Origin: Nonomuraea rhodomycinica
GTDB taxonomy: Bacteria; Actinomycetota; Actinomycetes; Streptosporangiales; Streptosporangiaceae
Reading direction: 5' to 3'
Assembly (NCBI RefSeq): GCF_013363995.1
Contig: NZ_JABWGO010000002.1
Location: 248,001 to 312,000 of the forward strand
DNA length: 64,000 bases
The notes beneath the pieces were generated by a model. It searched no databases, had not been told where the DNA came from, and saw only the letters and a program-made list of their open reading frames with translations. The position numbers and the translations under genes were made by a program. This document shows positions 41,035-49,881 of this stretch, one piece after another (within the stretch, counting starts at the first letter, position 1; every line of letters begins with the position of its first letter).

Positions 41035-42789
41035 TCAGGCGTCCTTGATCTCGCAGATTGTGGCGCCCGAGGTGACGGTCTGGCCCACGGCCGCGCTGAG
41101 CCCGGTGATCGTGCCGGACTTGTGGGCGGCCAGCGGCTGCTCCATCTTCATGGCCTCCAGCACCACCACGGTGTCGCCCTCGGACACCGTGTCGCCGTCG
41201 CTCGCCACGACCTTGACGATCGTGCCCTGCATCGGGCTGACGAGGGCGTCGCCGCCCGCGGCCGTCTTCTGCGCGCCGCCACCGCCCCGCCTGGGCCGCC
41301 TGCCCGCCGCCGGGGCGGGCGCGGCGCCGGCCGTCGCGCCGAGGCCGGCCGGCAGCACGACCTCCAGGCGCTTGCCGCCGACCTCGACGGTCACGCTCTC
41401 GCGGGCGGCGGGCTCGGCCGCGGCCTGCTCGCCGTCGTACGGCGGGATCGTGTTGTCGAACTCGGTCTCGATCCACCGCGTGTGGACGGAGAACGGCTCG
41501 GCGGTGAAGGCCGGGTCGGACACGATCGCCCGGTGGAACGGCAGCACGGTCGGCATGCCGCCGATCTCGAACTCGGCCAGCGCACGGCGGCTGCGCTCCA
41601 GCGCCTCCCGCCGGGTGCGCCCGGTGACGACGAGCTTGGCGATGAGCGAGTCGAACGTGCCCGGCACGGTCATGCCGGCCTCGTAGCCGGAGTCGAGCCG
41701 CACGCCCGGCCCGGCCGGGGGGCGCAGCTCGGTCAGCGTGCCCGGCGCGGGCAGGAAGTTGCGCCCGGCGTCCTCGGCGTTGATGCGGAACTCGATCGAG
41801 TGGCCGCGCAGCGCCGGGTCGTCGTAGCCGAGCGGCTCGCCGTCGGCGATGCGGAACATCTCGCGCACCAGGTCGATGCCCGACACCTCCTCGGTGACCG
41901 GGTGCTCGACCTGGAGCCGGGTGTTGACCTCCAGGAAGGAGATCGTGCCGTCCTGGCCGACGAGGAACTCGCAGGTGCCGGCGCCGACGTAGCCGGCCTC
42001 ACGCAGGATGGCCTTCGAGCTGGCGTAGAGGGTCTCCAGCTGCTCGTCGGTCAGGAACGGCGCGGGCGCCTCCTCCACGAGCTTCTGGTGGCGGCGCTGC
42101 AGGGAGCAGTCGCGGGTGCTGACGACGACCACGCCGCCGTGCCGGTCCGCCAGGCACTGGGTCTCGACGTGGCGGGGACGGTCGAGGTAGCGCTCGACGA
42201 AGCACTCGCCGCGGCCGAAGGCGGCCACGGCCTCGCGCACCGCCGACTCGTACAGCTCGGCGACCTCCTCGATGCGGCGGGCCACCTTGATGCCGCGCCC
42301 GCCGCCGCCGTACGCGGCCTTGACGGCGATCGGCAGGCCGTGCTCCTCGGCGAACGCGACGACCTCGTCGGCGCCGGAGACGGGGTCCTTGGTGCCGGCG
42401 ACCAGCGGCGCGCCGACCTTCTGGGCGATGTGCCGGGCGCGCACCTTGTCGCCGAGCGCGGCGATGGCGGCGGGCGGCGGGCCGATCCAGACCAGGCCGG
42501 CGTCGATCACGGCCTGCGCGAAGTCGGCGTTCTCGGACAGGAAGCCGTAGCCGGGGTGGACGGCGTCGGCGCCGGAGCGGCGGGCGACGTCCAGCAGCTT
42601 GGCGATGTCGAGGTAGGTCTCGGCGGGGGACTGGCCGCCCAGCGCGTACGCCTCGTCGGCCGTCCTGACGTGCAGGGCGTCGAGGTCCTGGTCGGCGTAG
42701 ACGGCGACGCTGGCGATGCCGGCGTCCTTGCAGGCGCGGGCGACGCGCACGGCGATCTCGCCCCGGTTGGCGATGAGAACCTTCTGCAC
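41035..42789 (-). CDS. Acyl-CoA carboxylase biotin carboxylase / BCCP alpha subunit (AccA3-like)
   Basis: This 584-residue protein couples ATP-dependent carboxylation of biotin to a carrier domain, feeding acetyl- or propionyl-CoA carboxylation for fatty-acid and polyketide precursors. Motifs are [16 protein letters not shown], the ATP-grasp glycine loop [40 protein letters not shown] and the C-terminal biotinyl domain with EAMKMEQ (K548). The order matches mycobacterial AccA3 (~600 aa). GTG 42787-42789 is chosen since it opens QKVLIANRG and has GGAAGGA ~9 nt upstream; a GTG at 42816 is possible. The carboxyltransferase beta subunit is not in the window. It is divergent from the WXG100 gene. 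Confidence 0.93.
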   Translation of the reverse strand: MQKVLIANRGEIAVRVARACKDAGIASVAVYADQDLDALHVRTADEAYALGGQSPAETYLDIAKLLDVARRSGADAVHPGYGFLSENADFAQAVIDAGLVWIGPPPAAIAALGDKVRARHIAQKVGAPLVAGTKDPVSGADEVVAFAEEHGLPIAVKAAYGGGGRGIKVARRIEEVAELYESAVREAVAAFGRGECFVERYLDRPRHVETQCLADRHGGVVVVSTRDCSLQRRHQKLVEEAPAPFLTDEQLETLYASSKAILREAGYVGAGTCEFLVGQDGTISFLEVNTRLQVEHPVTEEVSGIDLVREMFRIADGEPLGYDDPALRGHSIEFRINAEDAGRNFLPAPGTLTELRPPAGPGVRLDSGYEAGMTVPGTFDSLIAKLVVTGRTRREALERSRRALAEFEIGGMPTVLPFHRAIVSDPAFTAEPFSVHTRWIETEFDNTIPPYDGEQAAAEPAARESVTVEVGGKRLEVVLPAGLGATAGAAPAPAAGRRPRRGGGGAQKTAAGGDALVSPMQGTIVKVVASDGDTVSEGDTVVVLEAMKMEQPLAAHKSGTITGLSAAVGQTVTSGATICEIKDA

Positions 42790-42984
42790 CGACGTTCGTC
42801 CTTCCTCGACGGGCACTCAACGGAGTCTAGGTGCCGGCCTTCGCCTTCCCCCGGGTGCCCCGGTCCACGCGGGAGAAGCCGAATGATCCTCTGGACGACC
42901 ATAGCCGCTCGGCATAACTGGGGCGATGGGCCCCCGCCACGAGCCTATGGTGAGTGCGCTATCACGACGATCCAGGAGGTATGC

Positions 42985-43257
42985 ATGGGCCAGAGCCTGC
43001 TCGGTGGCGACCCCGCGGAAATGCAGTCGATGGCGACGCAGTTCACCCAGCAGTCGGAGGCGGTGCGCACCACGATGACCGCCCTCGACCGCGAGGCGTC
43101 GAAGGTCGGCACCGCCTGGACCGGCCCCGGGGCCGAGCGCTTCCAGGGCGCATGGCAGAACTACCGGACCGCGTTCCAGCGGATGACCGAGGAGCTGCAG
43201 GAGGCCGCCCGGGTCATCAACACCTACCGCGGCAACATCGAGTCCGCGACCCGCTGA
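42985..43257 (+). CDS. WXG100-family ESX secreted protein
   Basis: This 90-residue helical hairpin protein is secreted by type VII systems. The turn motif is WTGPGAERFQGAW (W-x-G), flanked by two amphipathic helices. The C-terminal ends INTYRGNIESATR without an obvious YxxxD/E. ATG 42985 has AGGAGG (42974-42979) at 5 nt; an out-of-frame ATG precedes it. It is followed by a strong hairpin and then the mycosin gene. It could homodimerise, as only single WXG100 genes of this clear type are visible nearby. Confidence 0.9.
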   Translation: MGQSLLGGDPAEMQSMATQFTQQSEAVRTTMTALDREASKVGTAWTGPGAERFQGAWQNYRTAFQRMTEELQEAARVINTYRGNIESATR

Positions 43258-43266
43258 GCACCTCCC

Positions 43267-43298
43267 CGGAGCCCCGGCGCCCGCCCGCCGGGGCTCCG
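43267..43298 (+). terminator. 12-bp stem hairpin after the WXG100 gene
   Basis: CGGAGCCCCGGC (43267-43278) pairs perfectly with GCCGGGGCTCCG (43287-43298) around an 8-nt loop, 9 nt after the WXG100 stop. With no U-tract it may be a partial terminator or an RNA end-stabiliser that keeps the WXG100 message more abundant than the genes behind it. Confidence 0.65.
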
Positions 43299-43387
43299 TC
43301 ACGCCGCACGTCCGCGAACGGGCCGGACCGCGCGCGAACGGGCGACGACGTCGTGCCGTTGAATCCGGCAAGCTACGCTTTTCCGCC

Positions 43388-44554
43388 ATGATGGGTCGCG
43401 TCGTTCTGGCAAGCCTGCTGGCCCTGCAACCTGTGCTCGCCCCCGTGGCCGCGCGTCCGGCGCAGGCCGTGACGGCGCCCCAGGAGTGCGACCCCGAGAA
43501 GGGCACGGTCAAGCTCTCCGCCCAGGAGCCGTGGGCGCAGAAACGGCTGGACATCAAGAACGCCTGGCGCCTCACCAGGGGCGCCGGCGTGACCGTGGCC
43601 ATCATCGACAGCGGCACCGACTACCGGCACCCGCAGCTGCGCGTCTCCAAGTTCATCGACATCACCCACACCGGCTATCGCGACTGCGTGGGACACGGCA
43701 CGGCCATCGCGGGCATCGTGGGCGGCAGGTACGTCACGGGGGTGCCCTTCCACGGCGTCGCGCCCGAGGCCCGGATCGTCTCCATCAAGCAGAGCAACAG
43801 CAAGGACGGCGACGTCCGCGACCTCGCCACGGGCATCAGGCAGGCGATCGACGCCAAGGCCGACGTCATCAACGTGTCCATCAAGGCCTCGGACCACCCC
43901 GACCTCCGGGCGGCTGTCCAGGAGGCGCTGGCCCACGACATCGTGATCGTGGCCGCGGCCGGGAACATCGACAAGGACGACGGGGTCTCCGAGCCCGCGT
44001 ACCCGGCCTCCTACGAGGGCGTGCTGTCGGTCGGCTCGGCCGCCCCGGACGGGCGGCGCGCCGACTCCTCCAGCACCGCGACGCCGGTCAGCGTCCTCGC
44101 GCCGGGGGTGAACATCACCGCGCCGTGGCCCGGCGGCGGGTACCAGGTGAACCTGGAGGGCACGAGCTTCGCGACGCCGTTCGTGACGGGCGTGGTCGCG
44201 CTGGTGCGCTCGCGCTTCCCCAAGCTCGACCAGCAGCAGGTACGGCAGCGCATCGTCGCGACCGCCGACGGCACCGTCGGCAAGGCCACCGGTACCGGGA
44301 TGGTCAACCCGACGCTGGCCGTGACGGCGGTCCTGCCATACCAGCCGGCGAACGCGCCCGTGGTGGCGCTGCCCGCGGCGTCCCCGCTGCCCGCCGGCGC
44401 CATAACGAAGGTGCCGCCACCCGATCACAAAACCGTCAACGTGGCGCTGGGCGTCATGGGCGGCGCGATGGCACTGGCGGGCATCGTCGCTGCTGGGACA
44501 CGGGTGCTGCCGATGGGCAGGCGCCGCCGGTGGCGCGCGGGCCGTCCGTCGTGA
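43388..44554 (+). CDS. mycP: Mycosin: membrane-anchored subtilisin-like protease of a type VII system
   Basis: This 388-residue serine protease has a signal peptide (residues 1-27, AQA cleavage), an S8 domain with the catalytic triad in AIIDSGTD (D74), CVGHGTAIAG and EGTSFATPFVTG, and a C-terminal TM helix (VALGVMGGAMALAGIVAAG) with a basic tail. This layout (signal, protease, one C-terminal TM) is that of MycP, an essential component of ESX secretion. A duplicated ATG opens the gene. It lies between the WXG100 protein and a membrane pseudokinase, about 14 kb from EccC. Confidence 0.92.
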   Translation: MMGRVVLASLLALQPVLAPVAARPAQAVTAPQECDPEKGTVKLSAQEPWAQKRLDIKNAWRLTRGAGVTVAIIDSGTDYRHPQLRVSKFIDITHTGYRDCVGHGTAIAGIVGGRYVTGVPFHGVAPEARIVSIKQSNSKDGDVRDLATGIRQAIDAKADVINVSIKASDHPDLRAAVQEALAHDIVIVAAAGNIDKDDGVSEPAYPASYEGVLSVGSAAPDGRRADSSSTATPVSVLAPGVNITAPWPGGGYQVNLEGTSFATPFVTGVVALVRSRFPKLDQQQVRQRIVATADGTVGKATGTGMVNPTLAVTAVLPYQPANAPVVALPAASPLPAGAITKVPPPDHKTVNVALGVMGGAMALAGIVAAGTRVLPMGRRRRWRAGRPS

Positions 44555-44662
44555 ACATGTCCTGACCGTGAACTGTCAGGTGACCGCCCGAAACTCCTGA
44601 TACAAAAGTGGCGACTTTGGTTGAATATGCCTGAGTTCATGCTTTGACCTGAAGGGACCACA

Positions 44663-46909
44663 ATGCACCCTCTGCGGCCGGGGGATCCTGAGCGGTTGGG
44701 CGTGTACGCGATTTTCGGACGGCTCGATGAAGGGGCGCGCGGCGCCGCCTTCCTCGGCCGTGAGGCCGACGACGCGCCCACGCGAGTCATCAAGTTATTG
44801 CCGGCCGTTCCGGGCGCCGGCCCCGAGCACGCCGAGCGTCTCACCGGCGTCCAGCGCATCTCCAGCGTCTACGTGGCCCGCACGATCGAGGCGGGCATGC
44901 ACGGCGAGCAGCCGTACGTCGTCCGTGAGCACATCGAGGGCCGCAGCCTCGCCGAGACCGTGGCCGCGGACGGCCCGCTCGACGGCGACACCCTGGAGCG
45001 CGTCGCGGTCGGCGTGCTGACCGCGCTGACCGCGATCCATCTGGCCGGGGTCACGCACCGCGGCCTGACCCCGCACAACGTCATCCTCGGCCCCGACGGG
45101 CCGCGCGTCACCGACATCGACCTCGGCGAGGCCGTCGGCGAGGTCGGCTACCGCTCGCCGGAGCAGATCGGCGGCCTGCGCTACGGCCCCTACGCCGACG
45201 TCTTCGCCTGGGGCGCCGTGATCGCCTTCGCGGCGACCGGCCACGCGCCGTTCGGCCAGGACGAGCAGGCGGTGCTGAACGCCGAGCCCGAGGTCGGCAC
45301 GCTCGCCGACCCGATGCGCCGCGTCGTCCTGTCGGCCCTGTCCAAGGACGTCGCGCAGCGCCCCACCACGTACACCGCGCTGCTCCAGCTCCTCGGCGAC
45401 AAGGGCGCGATCGGCACCGCGGACGGCTCCGTCCCCGGCGGGCCGGTTCCCGGCGGCGTCATCGCGCCGGTCCCGGTCCCGACGCAGTCCACCGAGCACC
45501 TTCACCAGCCGTCGCAGGAGATGACCGAGTACCTGCCCCCGCTGGAGGGCGTGCCGGTCCCGAACCCGCAGCCCGCGTGGGGCCCGCCGCCGGTGCCCCA
45601 GCCCGCCAACGGCTGGGAGGGCCCCAACGGGCCCAACGGCCCGCACGGCCCGCACGGCCCTCAGGGTCCGAACGGGCCGGTCTACCAGATGTCCGCCGGC
45701 GGCCAGCAGCAGGGCGGCTCCCCGCGCCGGTCGTTCCCGGTGGGGCTGGTCGCCGCTGTCAGCGCCGCGGTGGTGCTCTCGGCCGTGGGCCTGTGGGGCG
45801 CCGGCCGGTACGCGGACACGCAGACCCTCACGCCGGTCGCCGCGCAGGGCACGACCACCCCGAGCGGCGGCGTGGCCGCGATCGGCGGCTCGGGCGGCGA
45901 CGCCCCGGTGGGCCAGCAGCCGGCCCAGCCGGGCCAGCCCGCTCCCGAGCAGTCGCAGCCGGAGCTGACGGTGCCCTGGGCGGCCTCCGCCAGCCCGGAC
46001 CCGACGGAGGTGGCGCCGATCGTGCTGCCGACCGAGTGGCCGACGACGCAGGGGCCGACGCCGCCGGAGTTCAGCACGGTGCCGACCCCGGCCGCGATCC
46101 CCACCGAGCCGGTGGTGACGCAGCCGACCGCGCAGCCGACCGTCCCGGTCCAGCCGACGGCGACCACTCCGGCGCAGCAGCCCACGGAGACGCCGGCGGA
46201 GCGGCACACCCGCAAGCCGACCAAGAAGCCGGGCGAGGACCCGTCGCCGGCCCCGACCGAGACGAAGGCGCCGGAGCCGACTCCGACCCCGACGCAGGAG
46301 CCCTCGAAGGAGCCGACGCCGACGCAGGAGCCCACGCGGGAGCCGTCCAAGGAGCCGGAGCCCTCGAAGGAGCCCACGCGGGAGCCGACCAGGCAGCCGG
46401 ACCCGACGCCGACCAGGACGACCGAGGCGCCGAAGCCGACGCCGACGAAGACCACGCAGTCTCCGAAGCCGACGCCGACGCCGACGAAGACGACCCAGTC
46501 CCCGAAGCCGACGCCGACGCCCACCAGGACGACCCAGTCCCCGAAGCCGACGCCGACGCCCACCAAGACGACCGAGGCGCCGCGGACCAACCCGTACAGC
46601 CCGACCCAGGTGTGCGGATCCGGTTACGGTGTCCAGCGGTCCAGCTCGTTCGCGGGCGGCGCGACGTACCAGCTCTACAACAACAGCACCGGCCAGAACT
46701 GTGTGGTCACGCTCAAGACCACGGACATCGGCAAGGAGACCGCCGTCAGCGCCACCCTGGACGTGCAGGGCGGCGGCAGCAAGACCGACAGCGGCAACTA
46801 CAAGTACTACGCCGGCCCGGTCTATCTGCCGGCCAAGGGCAAGTGCGTGAAGTACTCCGGCAGCACCGGTGGCGGCAGCACCAGCAGCGACTGGGGCAAC
46901 TGCGGCTGA
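44663..46909 (+). CDS. Membrane Ser/Thr pseudokinase with extracellular Thr/Pro-rich region and C-terminal domain
   Basis: This 748-residue protein has an N-terminal PknB-like kinase fold (~residues 10-250). The beta-3 Lys is kept (K44 in VIKLLP) and the metal-binding DFG is a DLG (D153), but the catalytic loop reads HRGLTPHN: the HRD Asp is Gly134 and the next Lys is Thr136. The glycine-rich loop is also lost. A TM (VGLVAAVSAAVVLSAVGLWGAG) follows. Outside there are ~200 residues of Thr/Pro/Glu/Lys repeats (KPTPTPTKTTQSP units) and a ~100-residue C-terminal domain with Cys (VCGSGYG, NCVVTLKTT, KCVKYSG, GNCG). It probably acts as a scaffold or sensor in the ESX locus. Confidence 0.85.
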   Translation: MHPLRPGDPERLGVYAIFGRLDEGARGAAFLGREADDAPTRVIKLLPAVPGAGPEHAERLTGVQRISSVYVARTIEAGMHGEQPYVVREHIEGRSLAETVAADGPLDGDTLERVAVGVLTALTAIHLAGVTHRGLTPHNVILGPDGPRVTDIDLGEAVGEVGYRSPEQIGGLRYGPYADVFAWGAVIAFAATGHAPFGQDEQAVLNAEPEVGTLADPMRRVVLSALSKDVAQRPTTYTALLQLLGDKGAIGTADGSVPGGPVPGGVIAPVPVPTQSTEHLHQPSQEMTEYLPPLEGVPVPNPQPAWGPPPVPQPANGWEGPNGPNGPHGPHGPQGPNGPVYQMSAGGQQQGGSPRRSFPVGLVAAVSAAVVLSAVGLWGAGRYADTQTLTPVAAQGTTTPSGGVAAIGGSGGDAPVGQQPAQPGQPAPEQSQPELTVPWAASASPDPTEVAPIVLPTEWPTTQGPTPPEFSTVPTPAAIPTEPVVTQPTAQPTVPVQPTATTPAQQPTETPAERHTRKPTKKPGEDPSPAPTETKAPEPTPTPTQEPSKEPTPTQEPTREPSKEPEPSKEPTREPTRQPDPTPTRTTEAPKPTPTKTTQSPKPTPTPTKTTQSPKPTPTPTRTTQSPKPTPTPTKTTEAPRTNPYSPTQVCGSGYGVQRSSSFAGGATYQLYNNSTGQNCVVTLKTTDIGKETAVSATLDVQGGGSKTDSGNYKYYAGPVYLPAKGKCVKYSGSTGGGSTSSDWGNCG
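46405..46580 (+). repeat. In-frame repeats encoding TPTPTKTTQSPKP units
   Basis: Near-identical ~45-bp units within the pseudokinase gene encode alternating TPTPT(K/R)TTQSPKP blocks. They make an extended, probably wall-spanning stalk, and repeat number could vary between strains. Confidence 0.75.
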
Positions 46910-46931
46910 CCCCCGGCAGGACCTGACACGG

Positions 46932-46967
46932 CGGCGGCCGGGAGGACGATCCTCCCGGCCGCCGTTT
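46932..46967. terminator. Strong bidirectional intrinsic terminator
   Basis: CGGCGGCCGGGAGGA (46932-46946) pairs perfectly with TCCTCCCGGCCGCCG (46950-46964) around a 3-nt loop and is followed by TTT. It lies in the 75-nt gap between the convergent pseudokinase and YbaB-like genes. Confidence 0.88.
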
Positions 46968-46984
46968 CGGGTCCGTGGCAGGGC

Positions 46985-47410
46985 TCAGTAGTCGTCCTGG
47001 CGGCGCCTGCGCACGTCGTCCATGCGCTCGCCCATCTCACGGCGGAAGGAGTCCTGCATCTCGTCCAGGTCGCGCCTGAACGTGCCCAGCACGGAGGGGT
47101 CGGGAGCGGCGGGGGAGAAGGGCATCAGCTCGCGTGCCCGGCGCTCGTGGTCCTCCTGGGCGGCGCGCACGGCCTCGACCACGTGCTGTCCGAGCTCGTC
47201 GGGGTCGAGGCGCATGGCCCGGTTGCTGATCCGCACCTCGATCGGCCGGCTCTCGGCGTCCACCCGGGCCGTGACCGTTCCGGCTCGGCTCTCGCCCATG
47301 CCGGTCAGCCGGCTCAGCTCCTGCATGGCCTGCTCCAGCTCGCGCATCGTGCGCTCGCTGTCCCGGAGGATCCGGTCGAGGTCGCCGAGGCGGGGGTCCG
47401 TGGAATCCAT
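46985..47410 (-). CDS. YbaB/EbfC-like protein in the ESX locus
   Basis: This 141-residue protein has a core that resembles YbaB/EbfC nucleoid-associated proteins: an N-terminal helix (LDRILRDSERTMRELEQAMQEL), a short beta region (RAGTVTARVDAESRPIEVRISNRAMRLDPDELGQHVVEAVRAAQEDHERRA) and a charged C-terminal helix rich in Arg/Asp. Versions of this family are frequent beside ESX genes in actinobacteria, and there the role is unclear. ATG 47410 is chosen. A dyad (CGTTCAC/GTGAACG) lies immediately upstream. Confidence 0.75.
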   Translation of the reverse strand: MDSTDPRLGDLDRILRDSERTMRELEQAMQELSRLTGMGESRAGTVTARVDAESRPIEVRISNRAMRLDPDELGQHVVEAVRAAQEDHERRARELMPFSPAAPDPSVLGTFRRDLDEMQDSFRREMGERMDDVRRRRQDDY

Positions 47411-47411
47411 G

Positions 47412-47439
47412 CGTTCACGCCACCGGCGGCAGGTGAACG
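47412..47439. promoter_or_regulatory. Inverted repeat at the YbaB-like gene start
   Basis: CGTTCAC (47412-47418) and GTGAACG (47433-47439) are perfect 7-bp inverted arms with a 14-nt spacer, directly upstream of the YbaB-like ATG. It may be an operator or a leader hairpin. Confidence 0.4.
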
Positions 47440-47533
47440 GATGCTGATCGACGCCTGACGGGCCGACCAACTGATCATTAAAGCTGTCCGGATCACGATT
47501 CGCGCCCCGGCAAATCCTGCAAAATCCGTACAT

Positions 47534-47857
47534 GTGAGCACATTGGCAGCCGCGCCCGCGCAGGAGATTCACGTCACGTCCCACACGATCGCGCACGTCC
47601 GCGACCGGTGCGACGACGAGCTGAAGGAGTGGCTCGTCCACCTCCGGCACGTCGTCGCCACGCTGACCATCGGCCCGCCCGGCTTCGGCGTCGTGGGCGA
47701 CCAGGTCATCGGAGGGACCTACGACGCCATCTGCCGCGAGGCCGACGGCCTGCTCGGCGACGCCCAGAAGGCGGTCGAGAGCTGGGTGCGGACGCTCGAC
47801 CAGTGCCGGCGCAACTGGCGGGCCGCCGAGGACCACAGCATCGTGAAGTACCGCTGA
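47534..47857 (+). CDS. ESX-associated small helical protein (WXG/ESX-like)
   Basis: This 107-residue mainly helical protein has helices about HTIAHVRDRCDDELKEWLVHLRHVVATL and YDAICREADGLLGDAQKAVESWVRTLDQCRRNWRAAED, compatible with the ESX helical-hairpin fold though it has no W-x-G turn. The central part reads IGPPGFGVVGDQVIGG. The start is GTG 47534 with no SD, so the message may be leaderless. Its stop is 1 nt before the next gene. The pattern of a small helical protein followed by a larger partner recurs twice more in the locus. Confidence 0.65.
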   Translation: MSTLAAAPAQEIHVTSHTIAHVRDRCDDELKEWLVHLRHVVATLTIGPPGFGVVGDQVIGGTYDAICREADGLLGDAQKAVESWVRTLDQCRRNWRAAEDHSIVKYR

Positions 47858-47858
47858 C

Positions 47859-48680
47859 ATGGGACCCTTCGCCAGCTCCGCGTACGGCCCGCTGCCCATT
47901 CTCGGACCGTACAGCCCGTACCCGCAGCCCCCGCCCCCCGAGCCGCTCGGACCCAAGGTGCTGCCGCAGGTCAAGCGGCTCGGCAAGATGTCGCTCTGGC
48001 TGGTGCCGGCGGGCGTCATCGCCAGCATGGCCATCGCCAACGAGCCGGCCATGGCGCAGGCCGCCTCCAACTGGAAGTACGGCGTGGCGGCCCGCCTCGA
48101 CGACGGCATCAAGCAGCTCCTGCCGCAGATCACCCGAGCCTCGCAGAACGGCTGGATAGCGGCGGACCAGCAGGAGTTCGAACGCGTGGTGGCGCTCTTC
48201 AGCCGGGAGATCGGCGCGCTGCGCGGCGCCCTGGGTGAGATCGCGGGAGTGCTGGACGAGGTCGCCGCCGGCTACCGGAGCTACTGGGTGCGGCTCGCCG
48301 TGCTCGCCTCCCTCACGGTCAGCCTGCTGCTCTTCGCCAAGAGGCTCAAGGCGTTCCCGCACACCAAGTTCTGGGGCGGCATGCTGGAGGCGGCCATCGC
48401 GGCCGGGGCCAACGGCAGCGTGGCCGCCATGACGCTGATCCTCGGCTCCTCCCTGCAGGGCGCGCTGGACAACGTCATGACCATGGTCCGCAGGCAGCAC
48501 CAGTTCGGCTACGTGCTGCCGAGCGGCGCGGCGGCCGTGGACTTCACCCAGGCCACCATCGACGTGAGCCGCTACCCGTCGTTCCGCGCGCCGGCCAAGC
48601 CGGGCGAGCTGCCGCCCGGCTACAACCAGTTCGACTGGGTCGAGCCCCTGCAGAAGAAGGCCGAGCCGCGGACGCCCTGA
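47859..48680 (+). CDS. ESX-locus membrane protein of unknown function
   Basis: This 273-residue protein opens with a Pro/Tyr/Gly-rich stretch (residues 1-30). Two hydrophobic segments follow (WLVPAGVIASMAIAN near 48-62; YWVRLAVLASLTVSLLLFA near 147-165), with a third weaker one (AAMTLILGSSLQGAL). Between TM1 and TM2 lies a helical part (FERVVALFSREIGALRGALGEIAGVLDEVAAGYRSY) that could form an ESX-type bundle with the 107-residue protein encoded just upstream. I do not recognise a family. The close spacing implies joint function. Confidence 0.65.
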   Translation: MGPFASSAYGPLPILGPYSPYPQPPPPEPLGPKVLPQVKRLGKMSLWLVPAGVIASMAIANEPAMAQAASNWKYGVAARLDDGIKQLLPQITRASQNGWIAADQQEFERVVALFSREIGALRGALGEIAGVLDEVAAGYRSYWVRLAVLASLTVSLLLFAKRLKAFPHTKFWGGMLEAAIAAGANGSVAAMTLILGSSLQGALDNVMTMVRRQHQFGYVLPSGAAAVDFTQATIDVSRYPSFRAPAKPGELPPGYNQFDWVEPLQKKAEPRTP

Positions 48681-48690
48681 CGGTGCCGGC

Positions 48691-49881
48691 TCAGTAGGGC
48701 CGGTACCCGTAGCCGCTCTCCAGCGACCTGATGCCGGGATGCTCGGCCAGCGAGCCGTAGCGCCGGTAGGTGTAGAGGAGGCCGGCGATGATGTTGTCCA
48801 CCGGCTCCAGGATCTGCCCGTGGCCCGGCAGCGCGTTCGACCGGAACGTGGGCGGGATCGTCTGCATCAGGCCCTGTGAAGGGATGCCGTTCCTGGCGTT
48901 CTCGTCCTCGGTGTTGATGGCGCTGGGATTGCCGCTGGACTCGTAGAAGATGATCGTCCAGATCCGCTGGATGTCCTTGGGGTCGTCCGGGTCGAGGTCC
49001 TTGAGCTTGTTCAGCAGGCCCCGCTGCTTGGCCTCGACGGCCGAGGCCATCTCCGGCGACTTGATGATCCGGATCGCCTCCTTGATGTACTTGACGATGT
49101 CGTCCCGGGGCAGGGGGACGCTGCCCGCCGACGAGGTGCCGCCGGCGTAGGCGTACCCGCCTCCGCCGCCCCCGCCCGCGACGCCTCCGTTGCCGCTCAC
49201 GACCGTCGTCACGCCGGACCCGTCGGTGGCGGCGGCCTGGAGCGCCGTGCGTTCCGTGGAGGACGTCCTGATCCACTCCACCTTCTTGGTGCCCGGCTCG
49301 AAGTCGGCGCCGCCCGCGACCCTGATCGCGCCGAAGAAGCCGAACTCCTTGTCGGAGCCGACCTGGCCGTCCAGGGTCTTCTTCACCTCGCCGAGCACCG
49401 AGTCGGCCTTGTCCACGATCTCCTGGGCCCGGGTGAGGTTGCCGCTGACGATCGTCGTGGCGGCCAGCGCCGTCTCGGCGTCGCTCTCCGTGGTCCCCGG
49501 GTTCTGCAGGAGGTACTGCCGCTTGTACGTGTCGGAGCGGGACACCGCGTCGTCGTACAGGGTGCCGATCTTGGAGTAGGCGTCCTCCAGGGTGCCCGCG
49601 GCCCGGTCGAGGGCGTCGGCGCAGGCGTTGAGCGCCTCCTTGAGGCCGGTGCCGGCCTTCGGGTAGGCGCTCATGTAGCCGGCGAAGGCGTCGGCCGAGG
49701 CGCCCTCCCAGGCCGCGTTGACCGCCTTGACGGCCGAGGGGAGCTTGCCGGTGGCGCTCGCGACGTGGCCGGCGGCCACCCGCAGCGCGGCCGCGTGGTC
49801 GCGGATGGCCTGCGGGTCGCCCTTGACCTTGGCCCGCAGCGCGGCGATCCCGGCCAGCGTCGCCATGCTCCCGCCGCTCAT
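48691..49881 (-). CDS. WXG100-like domain fused to a soluble lytic transglycosylase
   Basis: This 396-residue protein has an N-terminal ESX-type helical domain (~residues 25-120) with the turn motif VNAAWEGASADAFAGYM. A helical stretch and a Gly-rich linker (VAGGGGGGGYAYAGG) follow, then a C-terminal transglycosylase SLT domain (~residues 290-396). That domain has the catalytic Glu in IFYESSGNPSAIN (E314), SQGLMQTIPPTF and DNIIAGLLYTYRRYG. It has no Sec or Tat signal, so the WXG part probably routes it through the ESX channel, to cut peptidoglycan. ATG 49881 overlaps the small helical gene's stop as ATGA. Confidence 0.86.
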   Translation of the reverse strand: MSGGSMATLAGIAALRAKVKGDPQAIRDHAAALRVAAGHVASATGKLPSAVKAVNAAWEGASADAFAGYMSAYPKAGTGLKEALNACADALDRAAGTLEDAYSKIGTLYDDAVSRSDTYKRQYLLQNPGTTESDAETALAATTIVSGNLTRAQEIVDKADSVLGEVKKTLDGQVGSDKEFGFFGAIRVAGGADFEPGTKKVEWIRTSSTERTALQAAATDGSGVTTVVSGNGGVAGGGGGGGYAYAGGTSSAGSVPLPRDDIVKYIKEAIRIIKSPEMASAVEAKQRGLLNKLKDLDPDDPKDIQRIWTIIFYESSGNPSAINTEDENARNGIPSQGLMQTIPPTFRSNALPGHGQILEPVDNIIAGLLYTYRRYGSLAEHPGIRSLESGYGYRPY

